Origin: Dehalococcoidia bacterium
GTDB taxonomy: Bacteria > Chloroflexota > Dehalococcoidia > Tepidiformales > Tepidiformaceae
DNA length: 64,000 nucleotides
Direction: 5' to 3'
Assembly: GCA_020850615.1 (NCBI GenBank)
Contig: JADZEI010000018.1
Span: 142,801 to 206,800, forward strand
Below, in pieces: positions 26,550 through 33,308 of the stretch. Under the pieces are notes generated by a model. The model had not been told where the DNA came from, did no database searches, and saw nothing but the letters and a program-made list of their open reading frames with translations. Made by a program: the position numbers and the translations under genes. How positions within the stretch are numbered: the stretch's first letter is position 1; each line of letters opens with the position of its first letter.

Positions 26550-26834
26550 TCAGGCCACCGGCGAACCGCACCGCCCGCAGAACTTCGCCGTCAGCGGCAC
26601 CACGGTGCTGCACCGCGGGCAGCGCATCTCCTCGCCGGCCGACGGCAGGAGCTTGCCACACTCCTGGCAGAACCGCTGGGAGCCCTCGTTGCGGGCGCCA
26701 CAGTCCATGCAGAACACGGGCGGCGCCGGTGGCGCTTTCGCTTCCACCGGAGCTTCTGCCCGGTCCTTGTTCTTCTTCTTCTTGCCACGGCGCTCGAACA
26801 GGTCTTCGAACACCTCGAACAGTTCATCTACCAT
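26550..26834 (-). CDS. psp-locus zinc-ribbon protein
   Basis: A 94-residue protein, last gene of the terC-psp operon. It begins MVDELFEVFEDLFER, then a Lys run (GKKKKNK), an Ala/Pro linker and two zinc ribbons: CMDCGARNEGSQRFCQECG (residues 42-60) and CPRCSTVVPLTAKFCGRCG (72-90), each with two CxxC knuckles. The N-terminal M-V-D-E-L-F-E motif resembles the start of the first microprotein of the same operon (MLDELFDLG). Four bases separate it from pspAA. Zinc-ribbon proteins often accompany PspA in Chloroflexota and Actinobacteria; a partner role is inferred. Confidence 0.85.
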   Translation of the reverse strand: MVDELFEVFEDLFERRGKKKKNKDRAEAPVEAKAPPAPPVFCMDCGARNEGSQRFCQECGKLLPSAGEEMRCPRCSTVVPLTAKFCGRCGSPVA

Positions 26835-26838
26835 CGTC

Positions 26839-27120
26839 TTACCCTGGTACGAGCCCGGATTCCCCGAGCATCTCACGCAGTTCCGCAATCGAAACGTCAG
26901 CCGGCGGGATGATGCAGTCCGACGGCACGAGGCGGTCCGCCTCCACCGGCTGCCCGGTGCTCCGCACGAGCTCGACCATCTGCGCCAGGTGGTGCCGGAA
27001 GCCGTCGTCGTCCCCATCGTCCTGCAGGTCGGCGTCGAGCGCGCCGTCGAGCTCGTTCAGGCGGTCCACCACGTCGTCGCCGACTTCGAACTGGCCTTCG
27101 CCCATGATCCGGACAATCAT
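26839..27120 (-). CDS. pspAA: PspA-associated protein PspAA
   Basis: A 93-residue protein opening MIVRIMGEGQFEV with LNELDGALDADL, the signature of PspAA, the small partner that in many non-proteobacterial genomes travels with PspA. An acidic stretch (DDGDDDG) and a helix MVELVRSTGQPV follow. The ATG at 27120 shares its A with the stop codon of the upstream 67-residue protein (TGATG), so translation is coupled. Known: PspAA genes associate with PspA in membrane-stress modules. The exact biochemical role is not known. Confidence 0.8.
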   Translation of the reverse strand: MIVRIMGEGQFEVGDDVVDRLNELDGALDADLQDDGDDDGFRHHLAQMVELVRSTGQPVEADRLVPSDCIIPPADVSIAELREMLGESGLVPG

Positions 27121-27323
27121 CACTCCACCTCCCGGCGAATCGGCACGGCCGCCCGCCGCCCGTGTTCACCCAGCACCCTGCTCAGCAGGTAGCGAATGAC
27201 CTCGGCGCGGTCGGCGCTGCCCTTGCGCTGCGCGACCGCCAGGTCCCGCTGGAGCGCGGTCGCGAGCCGGGCGGGGCGCCCTTCGATCGCGTACTCCCCG
27301 AACTCCGTCGATACGTACGTCAC
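27120..27323 (-). CDS. 67-residue protein between pspA and pspAA
   Basis: A small basic protein that starts with GTG 27323, overlapping the pspA stop codon by four bases (GTGA). It ends on the TGA that overlaps the start of pspAA. The sequence shows FGEYAIEGRPARLATALQ, then a helix with RKGSADRAEVIRYLLSRVL and an Arg-rich end. I recognise no family; the position and the double overlap show that it is a fixed member of the psp module. Confidence 0.75.
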   Translation of the reverse strand: MTYVSTEFGEYAIEGRPARLATALQRDLAVAQRKGSADRAEVIRYLLSRVLGEHGRRAAVPIRREVE

Positions 27324-28048
27324 CGCGGCGCCTCCAGCTGGGGCGGCGCGGGCGCGGGATCGAGCTGGCGGCGCAGCTCTTCGAGCTCCAGCTCGACCGA
27401 ATACTGCGAGCCGAGCGCATCGAGCTCCCGGTCGAGCGCGGTCCCGCCGCCGAGGTTGTCGTCGAGCACGCCGCTGGCGATGAGCTCGCTGATCGCGTCG
27501 CCCTTGGCCCGGAGCTGGGCAGTCTTGTCCTCGGCGCGCTGGATCGAAGCGCCGACGTCACTCATCTCCTCCGAGAGGCCGGTGAGCGATTCGTTGATCC
27601 GTACGGTCGCCTTCGCGGCGCTGTACTGGGCCTTCACCACCTCCTTGCGGGTGCGGAAGGCGTCGACCTTCGCCTGGAGGCGCTGCTCGGCCTGGACAAG
27701 GCGGTCCTGCTCGCCCTGGAGCTGAGCCACCTGCGCATCGAAGTCGGCCACCTGGGTGACGGCAGACTGCTTCCGTTCGAGCGCAAGCCGGGCGAGGTCC
27801 TCGCGGCCGGCGACCATCGCCTGGCGGGCCTGGCCGTCGAACTTCGCGAGCTGTGCGCGCTGCTCGTCCGCCTGGAGCTGGAGGCGGCGCTTGGCGGCGG
27901 TCACTTCCACCACGCCGCGCTTCACGTCACGGAGCATGTCGAGCTGCTTCTCGTAGCTGAGGTCGAGCATCTCGCGCGGGTCTTCGGCCGCGTCGAGCGC
28001 CTTGTTGGCTTTCGCCTCGAGGATGGTCTTGAGTCGCTTCAACACCAT
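27320..28048 (-). CDS. pspA: phage shock protein A / IM30-VIPP1 family (PspA)
   Basis: A membrane-associated ESCRT-III-like coiled-coil protein that protects the membrane against stress. The 242-residue product starts at ATG 28048 with AAGGGA upstream; MVLKRLKTILEAKANKALD is the amphipathic first helix. Long helices without Pro follow (LDLSYEKQLDMLRDVKRGVV, RLQLQADEQRAQLAKFDGQA), a family-typical heptad pattern to about residue 185, then a flexible end with GSQYSVELELEELRRQL. No PspF or PspBC proteins are near; control seems to come from the operon's riboswitch. It lies downstream of terC after a strong intercistronic hairpin. Confidence 0.93.
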   Translation of the reverse strand: MVLKRLKTILEAKANKALDAAEDPREMLDLSYEKQLDMLRDVKRGVVEVTAAKRRLQLQADEQRAQLAKFDGQARQAMVAGREDLARLALERKQSAVTQVADFDAQVAQLQGEQDRLVQAEQRLQAKVDAFRTRKEVVKAQYSAAKATVRINESLTGLSEEMSDVGASIQRAEDKTAQLRAKGDAISELIASGVLDDNLGGGTALDRELDALGSQYSVELELEELRRQLDPAPAPPQLEAPR

Positions 28049-28084
28049 GGCTGTCCCTTTCTTGCTGGTCGTTCGGAGGAGGAG

Positions 28085-28113
28085 CTGGCCGGGCGGCGGG
28101 GGACCGCCCGGCC
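28085..28113 (-). other. intercistronic stem-loop between terC and pspA
   Basis: A perfect 11-bp stem (28085-28095 with 28103-28113) closes a 7-base loop within the 74-base gap between terC and pspA. There is no U tract. It could slow RNases or partly attenuate, giving unequal amounts of TerC and PspA. Confidence 0.75.
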
Positions 28114-28122
28114 ACAGCGGCG

Positions 28123-29094
28123 CTACTGCCCCCCGGCGGGTTCGGGTTCCGCCGGGCGCGCCTCCACATCGTGGGCCGGGGGTGGGTTCCGCCGGGCCTT
28201 GAGGATGGACGCGAGAATCGCGACCGTAAGGATGACCGTGATGACGCCGAGGCTGAGCAGCGACGGCACCTTGTACACGTCCACCAGGAGCATCTTCGAA
28301 CCGACGAAGACCAGGATGGCCGCCAGCGCCGGCTTCAGGTAGGCCAGCCCGGCCAGGTAGCCCGAGAGCACGAAGTAGAGCGCCCGCAGGCCGAGGATGG
28401 CGAAGACGTTCGAGGTGAAGACGATGAACGGGTCGTCGGTGACTGCGTAGATCGCGGGGATGCTGTCCACCGCGAACACGAGGTCCGTGCTTTCGATGAG
28501 CAGGAGCACCAGGAAGAGCGGCGTCGCGTAGAGGATGCCCTCCTTGCGCGCGAAGAAGCGCTGGCCTTCGTACCCGGAGGTGACGGGCCAGAACCGCCGC
28601 GCCACGCGGACCAGCCGGTTTTTCTCCAGCGACGGCGCCTCTTCGTGGCTGCGCAGGAACTTGAGCCCCGTGAAGATCAGGAACGCGCCGAAGATGTAGA
28701 TGACCCAGTGCAGCGTGCCGAGCAGGAACCCGGCCGCGCCGATGAGCACCGCGCGCATGATCAGCGCGCCGAGGATGCCCCAGAACAGCACCCGGTGCTG
28801 GTACTGCGGCGGCACTGAAAAGGTCGAGAAGATCAGCAGGAAGATGAAGACGTTGTCGACGCTGAGCGACTTCTCGATCAGGTAGCCGGTCGTCCATTCG
28901 ATGCCGCGGTCCGTCCCCTGGATCAGGTAGACGCCGATGTTGAAGACGATAGCCAGGCCGATCCAGACGGCGCTCCAGGCGAGCGCCTCCTTACGGTGCA
29001 CTTCATGGGCGTTGCGGTGGAATACCCCGAGGTCGACGGCGAGCATGGCGAGTACGAACGCCAGGAACGCCGCCCAGGGCAGCAATTCGAGCAT
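28123..29094 (-). CDS. TerC/Alx family membrane protein (predicted metal exporter)
   Basis: A 323-residue integral membrane protein with eight or nine spans. It carries the family's two signatures: IEKSLSVDNVFIFLLIFSTF (about residues 73-92) and LLIESTDLVFAVDSIPAI (about 200-217), each with the conserved acidic residues that probably ligate metal. A cytoplasmic loop (FLRSHEEAPSLEKNRLVR) separates them. TerC/Alx/MeeY proteins export Mn2+ and can metallate secreted enzymes. The gene lies downstream of a yybP-ykoY Mn2+ riboswitch, which fits. A short Pro-rich tail ends the chain. Confidence 0.93.
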   Translation of the reverse strand: MLELLPWAAFLAFVLAMLAVDLGVFHRNAHEVHRKEALAWSAVWIGLAIVFNIGVYLIQGTDRGIEWTTGYLIEKSLSVDNVFIFLLIFSTFSVPPQYQHRVLFWGILGALIMRAVLIGAAGFLLGTLHWVIYIFGAFLIFTGLKFLRSHEEAPSLEKNRLVRVARRFWPVTSGYEGQRFFARKEGILYATPLFLVLLLIESTDLVFAVDSIPAIYAVTDDPFIVFTSNVFAILGLRALYFVLSGYLAGLAYLKPALAAILVFVGSKMLLVDVYKVPSLLSLGVITVILTVAILASILKARRNPPPAHDVEARPAEPEPAGGQ

Positions 29095-29179
29095 CAGGTG
29101 TTTCTCCGGTGGGCAGTAACAGGAGTTGGATGGTGGTGGGGCGCGAGGAAGGAGCTACGCGCGCCCCGGCAACGCGCGG

Positions 29180-29389
29180 CTAGTCGAAGGACCAGTCGTC
29201 GTCGCGGTTGCGGCGGCGGTCGCTCTCCTGGCGTCCATCGCGGCGGTCGTCACGCCGGTCATCGTCATCGTCGCCATCCCCAATGGCGCTGACGACGCGG
29301 CTCAGGAGGCCGCGGAGCCCACGCGGGCGTTCGCCCTCGCGGCCCTGGCGGCCGTCGCGGTCGCCGAGATCGAACAACTCGTCGAGCAT
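29180..29389 (-). CDS. Asp/Arg-rich microprotein, first gene of the terC-psp operon
   Basis: A 69-residue protein with an excellent start: GAGGAGG about nine bases before ATG 29389. It begins MLDELFDLGDRDGRQG, has a middle helix GLRGLLSRVVSAIGD, then an extreme run of Asp and Arg (GDDDDDRRDDRRDGR) and ends DDDWSFD. The opening motif M-L/V-D-E-L-F-D/E is repeated in the zinc-ribbon protein at the other end of the operon. A cluster of about 17 Asp residues could bind divalent metal, which would suit a Mn2+-controlled operon; this is inference. No family recognised. Confidence 0.75.
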   Translation of the reverse strand: MLDELFDLGDRDGRQGREGERPRGLRGLLSRVVSAIGDGDDDDDRRDDRRDGRQESDRRRNRDDDWSFD

Positions 29390-29453
29390 GAAAAAACACC
29401 TCCTCGCGGACCCGGTCCAAAAGAGACATACCGGCCGCATCCAAACGGATGTG

Positions 29454-29563
29454 CCGAAGTCTCACCGGGCGAGAAGGTGTCTCGCTCCCACTGCCGGCGC
29501 GGAAACGCGCGTATTGACGGCAACGGGCCACCCCGGGGGCGGGGCGTCGGTTACTCCCCCCGA
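29454..29563 (-). promoter_or_regulatory. yybP-ykoY manganese riboswitch
   Basis: On the minus strand the leader reads GGGGGGAGTAAC (5' side near 29560-29549, matching GGGGAGUAGC of the family), a G/C hairpin, and then the paired core: CCCGTTG, loop CCGTCAATA, hairpin CGCGC-GTTTCC-GCGC, loop CCGG, CAGTGGG. CCCGTTG and CAGTGGG pair over seven positions with G-U wobbles. A next helix GCGAG/CTCGC and GAGACTTC complete the order P2-P3-P4-P1. CGTCA and CCGGC are the invariant loop L3/L1 parts that hold Mn2+. The element lies upstream of a terC-family gene, as in many bacteria. P1 pairing is weak by eye. Confidence 0.87.
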
Positions 29564-29574
29564 ACTGTTACGAA

Positions 29575-29602
29575 CGTATACGAGCCTCCGAACGCCTGTC
29601 AA
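29575..29602 (-). promoter_or_regulatory. promoter of the terC-psp operon (TTGACA-N16-TATACG)
   Basis: On the minus strand a consensus TTGACA (29602-29597), 16 bases and TATACG (29580-29575). Transcription would begin about 29568, just before the riboswitch aptamer, which supports both assignments. Confidence 0.75.
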
Positions 29603-29674
29603 TGGGGAGCTCCCCGCCCAGCTCCACCCCTCCGCACGGGCGAAAGCCCAAGGGCGAAGCGCGAACACCGCAGC

Positions 29675-29680
29675 TATACT
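29675..29680 (+). promoter_or_regulatory. -10 box TATACT of a leaderless promoter
   Basis: TATACT, six bases, then GTG 29687. It lies about 70 bases from the divergent terC-psp promoter. Confidence 0.7.
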
Positions 29681-29686
29681 CCGCCC

Positions 29687-29992
29687 GTGCCGCTCTGGGT
29701 CGCCTACCTCACCTTCAAGCCCGGGACCAGCGTCCTCCAGGGGCTCGCCGCCTTCGAACGCAGGAAGACCTTCGCGCACCCGCCGCGCGCCACGGTCCTC
29801 GGCGAGTACTGGGTGAACGCGCCGGAGGGCATGCCCCAGGTGGTGGTCGCATGGGAATCGGACGACGAAGCAGCTGGCGACTACTACGAAGCCGCCTGGG
29901 GCGACCTCTTCGATGTGGTCATCGCCCGCGCTACCGAGCCGGTGAGCGAGTTGCCCGCGGGCCTGCCGCCCGGTCTCGCGAACCGGGGGTAG
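29687..29992 (+). CDS. small DUF3303-like alpha-beta-barrel protein
   Basis: A 101-residue protein from GTG 29687, fixed by the TATACT box six bases upstream. It starts PLWVAYLTFKPGTS, continues with an Arg-rich helix, YWVNAPEGMPQVVVAWESDD and AWGDLFDVVIARA. That strand-helix-strand order is like DUF3303 and other dimeric alpha-beta-barrel proteins. It has no cofactor motif. The role is unknown. It lies divergent to the Mn-riboswitch operon. Confidence 0.7.
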   Translation: MPLWVAYLTFKPGTSVLQGLAAFERRKTFAHPPRATVLGEYWVNAPEGMPQVVVAWESDDEAAGDYYEAAWGDLFDVVIARATEPVSELPAGLPPGLANRG

Positions 29993-30032
29993 CCGCCGCA
30001 CACCGCGTTTTGCGCCCCATGCGGGGCTGCCC

Positions 30033-30038
30033 TACCAT
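30033..30038 (+). promoter_or_regulatory. -10 box TACCAT, possible leaderless start of a 14-codon mini-ORF
   Basis: TACCAT, seven bases, then ATG 30046. This ATG opens a short frame that overlaps the start of the following gene. Confidence 0.45.
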
Positions 30039-30045
30039 TTCGGCA

Positions 30046-30090
30046 ATGGCGCCTGCCAGCACCCCCGCACGACGGTCGCAACATGAGTGA
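30046..30090 (+). CDS. possible 14-residue leader peptide
   Basis: MAPASTPARRSQHE, then TGA at 30088-30090. The frame overlaps the ATG of the next gene (30083) by eight bases, so terminating ribosomes would be positioned to restart there. Support is the leaderless box only. Confidence 0.3.
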   Translation: MAPASTPARRSQHE

Positions 30091-30526
30091 CGAATTCGGC
30101 GTCGACCTCGACGAGGTACGGAAGGTCATCGACGCGGCGGACGTCCTGGTGGTCCGTTTCCACCTGATCAAGGACCGCCTCCTGGTCGACTTCCGCACCC
30201 GCGAAGGCAGCGGCCCGTTCATGGCGCTCGTCCCCCGCGCAGAATCGGTCGAGGAGCGGTTCCGCTCGATCAAGAAGCTCCGGCCGGAGTTCCCCTTCCC
30301 GGAAAAGGTGATGTCCTTCGCGTGGCCGCGCTCGACGCCCGTGCTGCTCGCCAGCGGCATCTGGGAACACCTCGTCACGCGCATGACGGGCGCAGGCGGG
30401 CCCGAAGCGGCCGAGCTCTGCCGCGTGCTCGTCGAGCAGATGATCGCCGAGGAGCGCAAGGAAGTGCTCGGGGCGATCCGCGGCGCCGAGCACTATCAGA
30501 CGCTCTGGGAACGTCAGCGGGCGTGA
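30083..30526 (+). CDS. conserved hypothetical protein, 147 aa
   Basis: A soluble protein without known motifs: an N-terminal helix (DLDEVRKVIDAADVLVVRFHL), a beta pair (RLLVDFRTREGSGPFMALVP), then AESVEERFRSIKKLRPEFPF and a helical C-terminal half. The pattern is typical of small conserved Chloroflexota proteins whose function is not known. Its ATG at 30083 has no clear ribosome site and lies at the end of a possible leader peptide. Its stop overlaps the start of the threonine aldolase gene by four bases, so it belongs to an operon with ltaE and the lipoprotein. Confidence 0.75.
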   Translation: MSDEFGVDLDEVRKVIDAADVLVVRFHLIKDRLLVDFRTREGSGPFMALVPRAESVEERFRSIKKLRPEFPFPEKVMSFAWPRSTPVLLASGIWEHLVTRMTGAGGPEAAELCRVLVEQMIAEERKEVLGAIRGAEHYQTLWERQRA

Positions 30527-31560
30527 CCGCCGTGATCGACCTTCGCAGCGACACCGTGAGCAAGCCCACGCCCGCCATGCGCCGCGCCATGGCCGAGGCG
30601 GAGGTCGGCGACGACGTCTTCGGCGACGACCCCACCGTCAACCGCCTCGAACAGATGGCCGCCGAGCGGATGGGCAAGGAAGCCGCGGTGTTCGTGCCCA
30701 GCGGCACCATGGCCAACCTCATCGCCCTGCTCGTGAACACCCGGCCCGGCGACGAAGTCCTGCTCGGCGACCAGTGCCACATCTTCAACTACGAGGGCGC
30801 CGGCAGCGCCCGCATCGCGAACGTGCAGGTCCACGCGCTGGCGAATGGCGCCACGGGCGGGCTGGACCCCGCGGCCGTGGAAAGCGCCGTCCGCGGCCCG
30901 AACATCCATACGCCGGTAGACTCGCTCCTCTGCCTCGAAAACACGCACAACCGCTGCGGCGGCGCAGTTCTGCCCTTGCGCGAAATGGACGCACTCACGG
31001 CGGTCGCGCGGCGGCACGGCATGCGCGTCCACCTCGATGGCGCGCGCATCTTCAACGCCGCCGTCGCGCTCGAAACCGAGCCGGCTCGCATCGCCCGCGA
31101 CTGCGACACCGTCTCGTTTTGCCTTTCGAAGGGACTCGGCTGCCCGGTGGGCTCGCTCATCTGCGGCGACCGCGCGAGCATGGAGTTGGCCCGCCGCCAC
31201 CGGAAGATGCTCGGCGGCGGCATGCGCCAGGTGGGCATCCTCGCGGCCGCCGGCCTGTACGCGCTCGAACATCACGTGGAGCGGCTCGCCGACGACCACG
31301 ACAACGCACGACGGATAGCGGATGGGCTCGCGAAGCTGGGCCCGTTCGCGGTGAACGCACCGCAGACGAACATCATCGTCGCGGACATTGTGGAGGGGAC
31401 CCTCGAGGGGTGGCTGGACGCATTGAAGGAACAGGGCGTGTTGGCGGTGCCATTTGGCCCGCAACGCCTGCGCATGGTGACACACATCAACATCAGCCGG
31501 GCGGACGCGGAGGAGACGGTGCGCCGCGTGCAGCGGGCGGCGGCGGCGCGCGCCGCATGA
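30523..31560 (+). CDS. ltaE: low-specificity L-threonine aldolase
   Basis: A PLP enzyme splitting L-threonine or L-allo-threonine into glycine and acetaldehyde. The 345-residue product begins at GTG 30523, overlapping the previous stop (GTGA); a second GTG three codons later is possible. It carries IDLRSDTVSKPTPAMRRAM, the cofactor-stacking H in LLGDQCHIFNYEGAG, HLDGARIFNAAV (Asp for the pyridine N) and the Schiff-base Lys in SFCLSKGLGCPVGS (about residue 200). Length is normal. The lipoprotein gene follows with an ATGA overlap. Confidence 0.95.
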   Translation: MTAVIDLRSDTVSKPTPAMRRAMAEAEVGDDVFGDDPTVNRLEQMAAERMGKEAAVFVPSGTMANLIALLVNTRPGDEVLLGDQCHIFNYEGAGSARIANVQVHALANGATGGLDPAAVESAVRGPNIHTPVDSLLCLENTHNRCGGAVLPLREMDALTAVARRHGMRVHLDGARIFNAAVALETEPARIARDCDTVSFCLSKGLGCPVGSLICGDRASMELARRHRKMLGGGMRQVGILAAAGLYALEHHVERLADDHDNARRIADGLAKLGPFAVNAPQTNIIVADIVEGTLEGWLDALKEQGVLAVPFGPQRLRMVTHINISRADAEETVRRVQRAAAARAA

Positions 31561-32303
31561 TCCGCGCGCGCCTGGCCGTGGCCGGTATCGCCGCGCTCGG
31601 GCTCCTCGCTGCCGCCTGCGGCGACGACTCGCACGGGCCGACCGCCCGCGTCTTCGAAGCGGCGCCGTGGAACGGCCCCGAGACGTACGAGTACCAGCTC
31701 AGCGTGCGCGGCGACGAGGATGCGGGCCGCTGCACCCTGAAGACCGAGCCGGAGGTCGAGCCGGGCCGCACGAAGCTCAGCCGCCTCTGCAGCGAAGACG
31801 AGTACCGCGACGACGGCGAGGTCATCGTCGACAGCACGACGCTCCAGCCGTTCAGCGCGCAGCGCACCTTCATCGACGGCGAGAAGGACCGCACGACGGT
31901 GTACGTCACGACGTACCGGGATACCGACGTCCTCTTCGAGGCCGACGTCAACGGCAAGACGAGCGAGACCACGCGCGAACTGCCCGAACCGACCGAGGAA
32001 TCGCCCGAGCCGGTCTGGCACGACGACGAGTCCCTGCTCTGGCTGGTGCGCGGCGTGCCGCTCCGCGCCGGCTTCACGGGCACCTATGCGCACGTCATCA
32101 ACGCCGGCCAGCCGCGCGTGCTCACCGTCGACATCGAGGTCGATGAGCCCGAGACCGTCGAGTACGAAGGCGGCGAAGCGGAGGCCTGGAAGGTCACGGT
32201 GAAACGGGAGAAATCGACCTACCGCGTGTGGGTGGAGACCGCAGCTCCCCACCGCGTGCTGCGCGCCCAGATCGAGTCTGTGACCTACACCCTCATACCG
32301 TGA
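31557..32303 (+). CDS. lipoprotein of unknown function
   Basis: A 248-residue protein starting at ATG 31557, overlapping the ltaE stop. The signal peptide ends LLAAACGDD (lipid-attachment Cys near residue 20). The mature part is mostly beta: PETYEYQLSVRGDEDAGRC, TTLQPFSAQRTFIDGEKDRT, YVTTYRDTDVLFEADVNGKT and VKREKSTYRVWVETAAPHRV. This pattern is like DUF3108-type beta-barrel lipid- or polysaccharide-binding proteins, but I cannot fix the family. It is the last gene of the 30083-32303 operon. Confidence 0.8.
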   Translation: MIRARLAVAGIAALGLLAAACGDDSHGPTARVFEAAPWNGPETYEYQLSVRGDEDAGRCTLKTEPEVEPGRTKLSRLCSEDEYRDDGEVIVDSTTLQPFSAQRTFIDGEKDRTTVYVTTYRDTDVLFEADVNGKTSETTRELPEPTEESPEPVWHDDESLLWLVRGVPLRAGFTGTYAHVINAGQPRVLTVDIEVDEPETVEYEGGEAEAWKVTVKREKSTYRVWVETAAPHRVLRAQIESVTYTLIP

Positions 32304-32613
32304 GCCGGCTCCAGTTACCGTGCCCTGCCACAAACCGCAATGCCCCCGCGGCTGTCGGGGCTCGGCCGGCCGCGTGTTCGAAAACACCAGTTTCGACGTC
32401 GGACTCCGGTGTCCGGAATCGCGTTCGATAGCCGCGTATCACGGCCGGGTAGGGCTAAACCAAGCACGAAGTCGACGATAAGTGGCGCGAGCAACACCCG
32501 CGCGAGAAGTTCACATGCTTATGTCAGAGGCGGGCGTTTTTCACTTGACACCACCTTTCCCCATCACGAAGATGCTCCAACGCCCACTCTCCCCTGGAGT
32601 CCAGTAGCCCCCT
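32304..32613 (+). other. 310-base intergenic region with one promoter-like element
   Basis: No convincing ORF or known RNA is seen. TTGACA at 32545-32550, 17 bases and GAAGAT at 32568-32573 give a plausible promoter about 40 bases before the regulator gene. The remaining 240 bases are less GC-rich than their surroundings and contain short inverted pairs but no intrinsic terminator with a T tract. Confidence 0.5.
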
Positions 32614-33288
32614 ATGTCATCTGTTTTCGTCATTAGCCGGGAACCCCGCATGCGAAGCACGGTGACCGAATACCTGCGCGACCGGGGGTATGACACCGCC
32701 ACCGCAGCCAACTACGACGAGGCCATGGAGCTCCTCCCCGACGACCGCTTCGATGCTCTCGTCGTCGATGTCCAGGGCGTCCCCAGGGGCGAAGACGGGG
32801 CTACCTTCACCAACTACAACCAGTGGCTCTCCGCCGCCTACGGCCACCGCGCGCCCGTCCTGGTCTACCTGCTCCACAAGGGCGCCCGCCGGCCGCACTT
32901 CAAGGTCGAAGGCGTCGTCATCAAGAAGCCGTTCCCCATCGAAGCGCTCGGCGAGGCCCTGCGCGAGCGGCTCGGCCACCCCCGCAAGGAAGGCCAGGGC
33001 CCGGGGCTCGACCTCGACCTGACGACCAACACGCTGCGCAGCCAGCTCGGCGAAACGCACCTGACGAACATCGAGGCCACGCTCCTCGCCTACCTCATGG
33101 AGCACGAAGGCGAGATCCTCCATCCCCACAACCTCCTCGTGGACGTCTGGCAGTACCACGATTCGGCCGGCGCCAGCACGCTCGTCCGCGCGCACGTGAG
33201 CAACCTCCGCCGCAAGCTGCGCGAGGTCCACGGCTCCGCCGACCAGATCCAGACAATCCGGGGCAAGGGCTACCGCTTCACCGCCTGA
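32614..33288 (+). CDS. OmpR/PhoB-type response regulator with degenerate receiver
   Basis: A 224-residue protein with an N-terminal receiver-like domain (1-120) and a C-terminal winged helix (130-224; THLTNIEATLLAYLMEHEGE, SNLRRKLREVHGSADQIQTI and RGKGYRFTA). The receiver keeps an Asp in DALVVDVQG and the Lys in VVIKKPFPIEAL. The acidic pair after beta-1 that binds Mg2+ is absent: the sequence reads SVFVISREPRMRST. A loop before alpha-3 is also longer than usual. Phosphorylation is therefore doubtful and the domain may respond to a ligand or protein. No histidine kinase is adjacent. Confidence 0.87.
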   Translation: MSSVFVISREPRMRSTVTEYLRDRGYDTATAANYDEAMELLPDDRFDALVVDVQGVPRGEDGATFTNYNQWLSAAYGHRAPVLVYLLHKGARRPHFKVEGVVIKKPFPIEALGEALRERLGHPRKEGQGPGLDLDLTTNTLRSQLGETHLTNIEATLLAYLMEHEGEILHPHNLLVDVWQYHDSAGASTLVRAHVSNLRRKLREVHGSADQIQTIRGKGYRFTA

Positions 33289-33308
33289 TTCCTCTGGCAC
33301 CGCGGCGC

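Noticed and set aside
32340..32636. 98-codon plus-strand frame in the 310-base gap
   Set aside because: No start signal, odd composition, and it overlaps the regulator gene's start.
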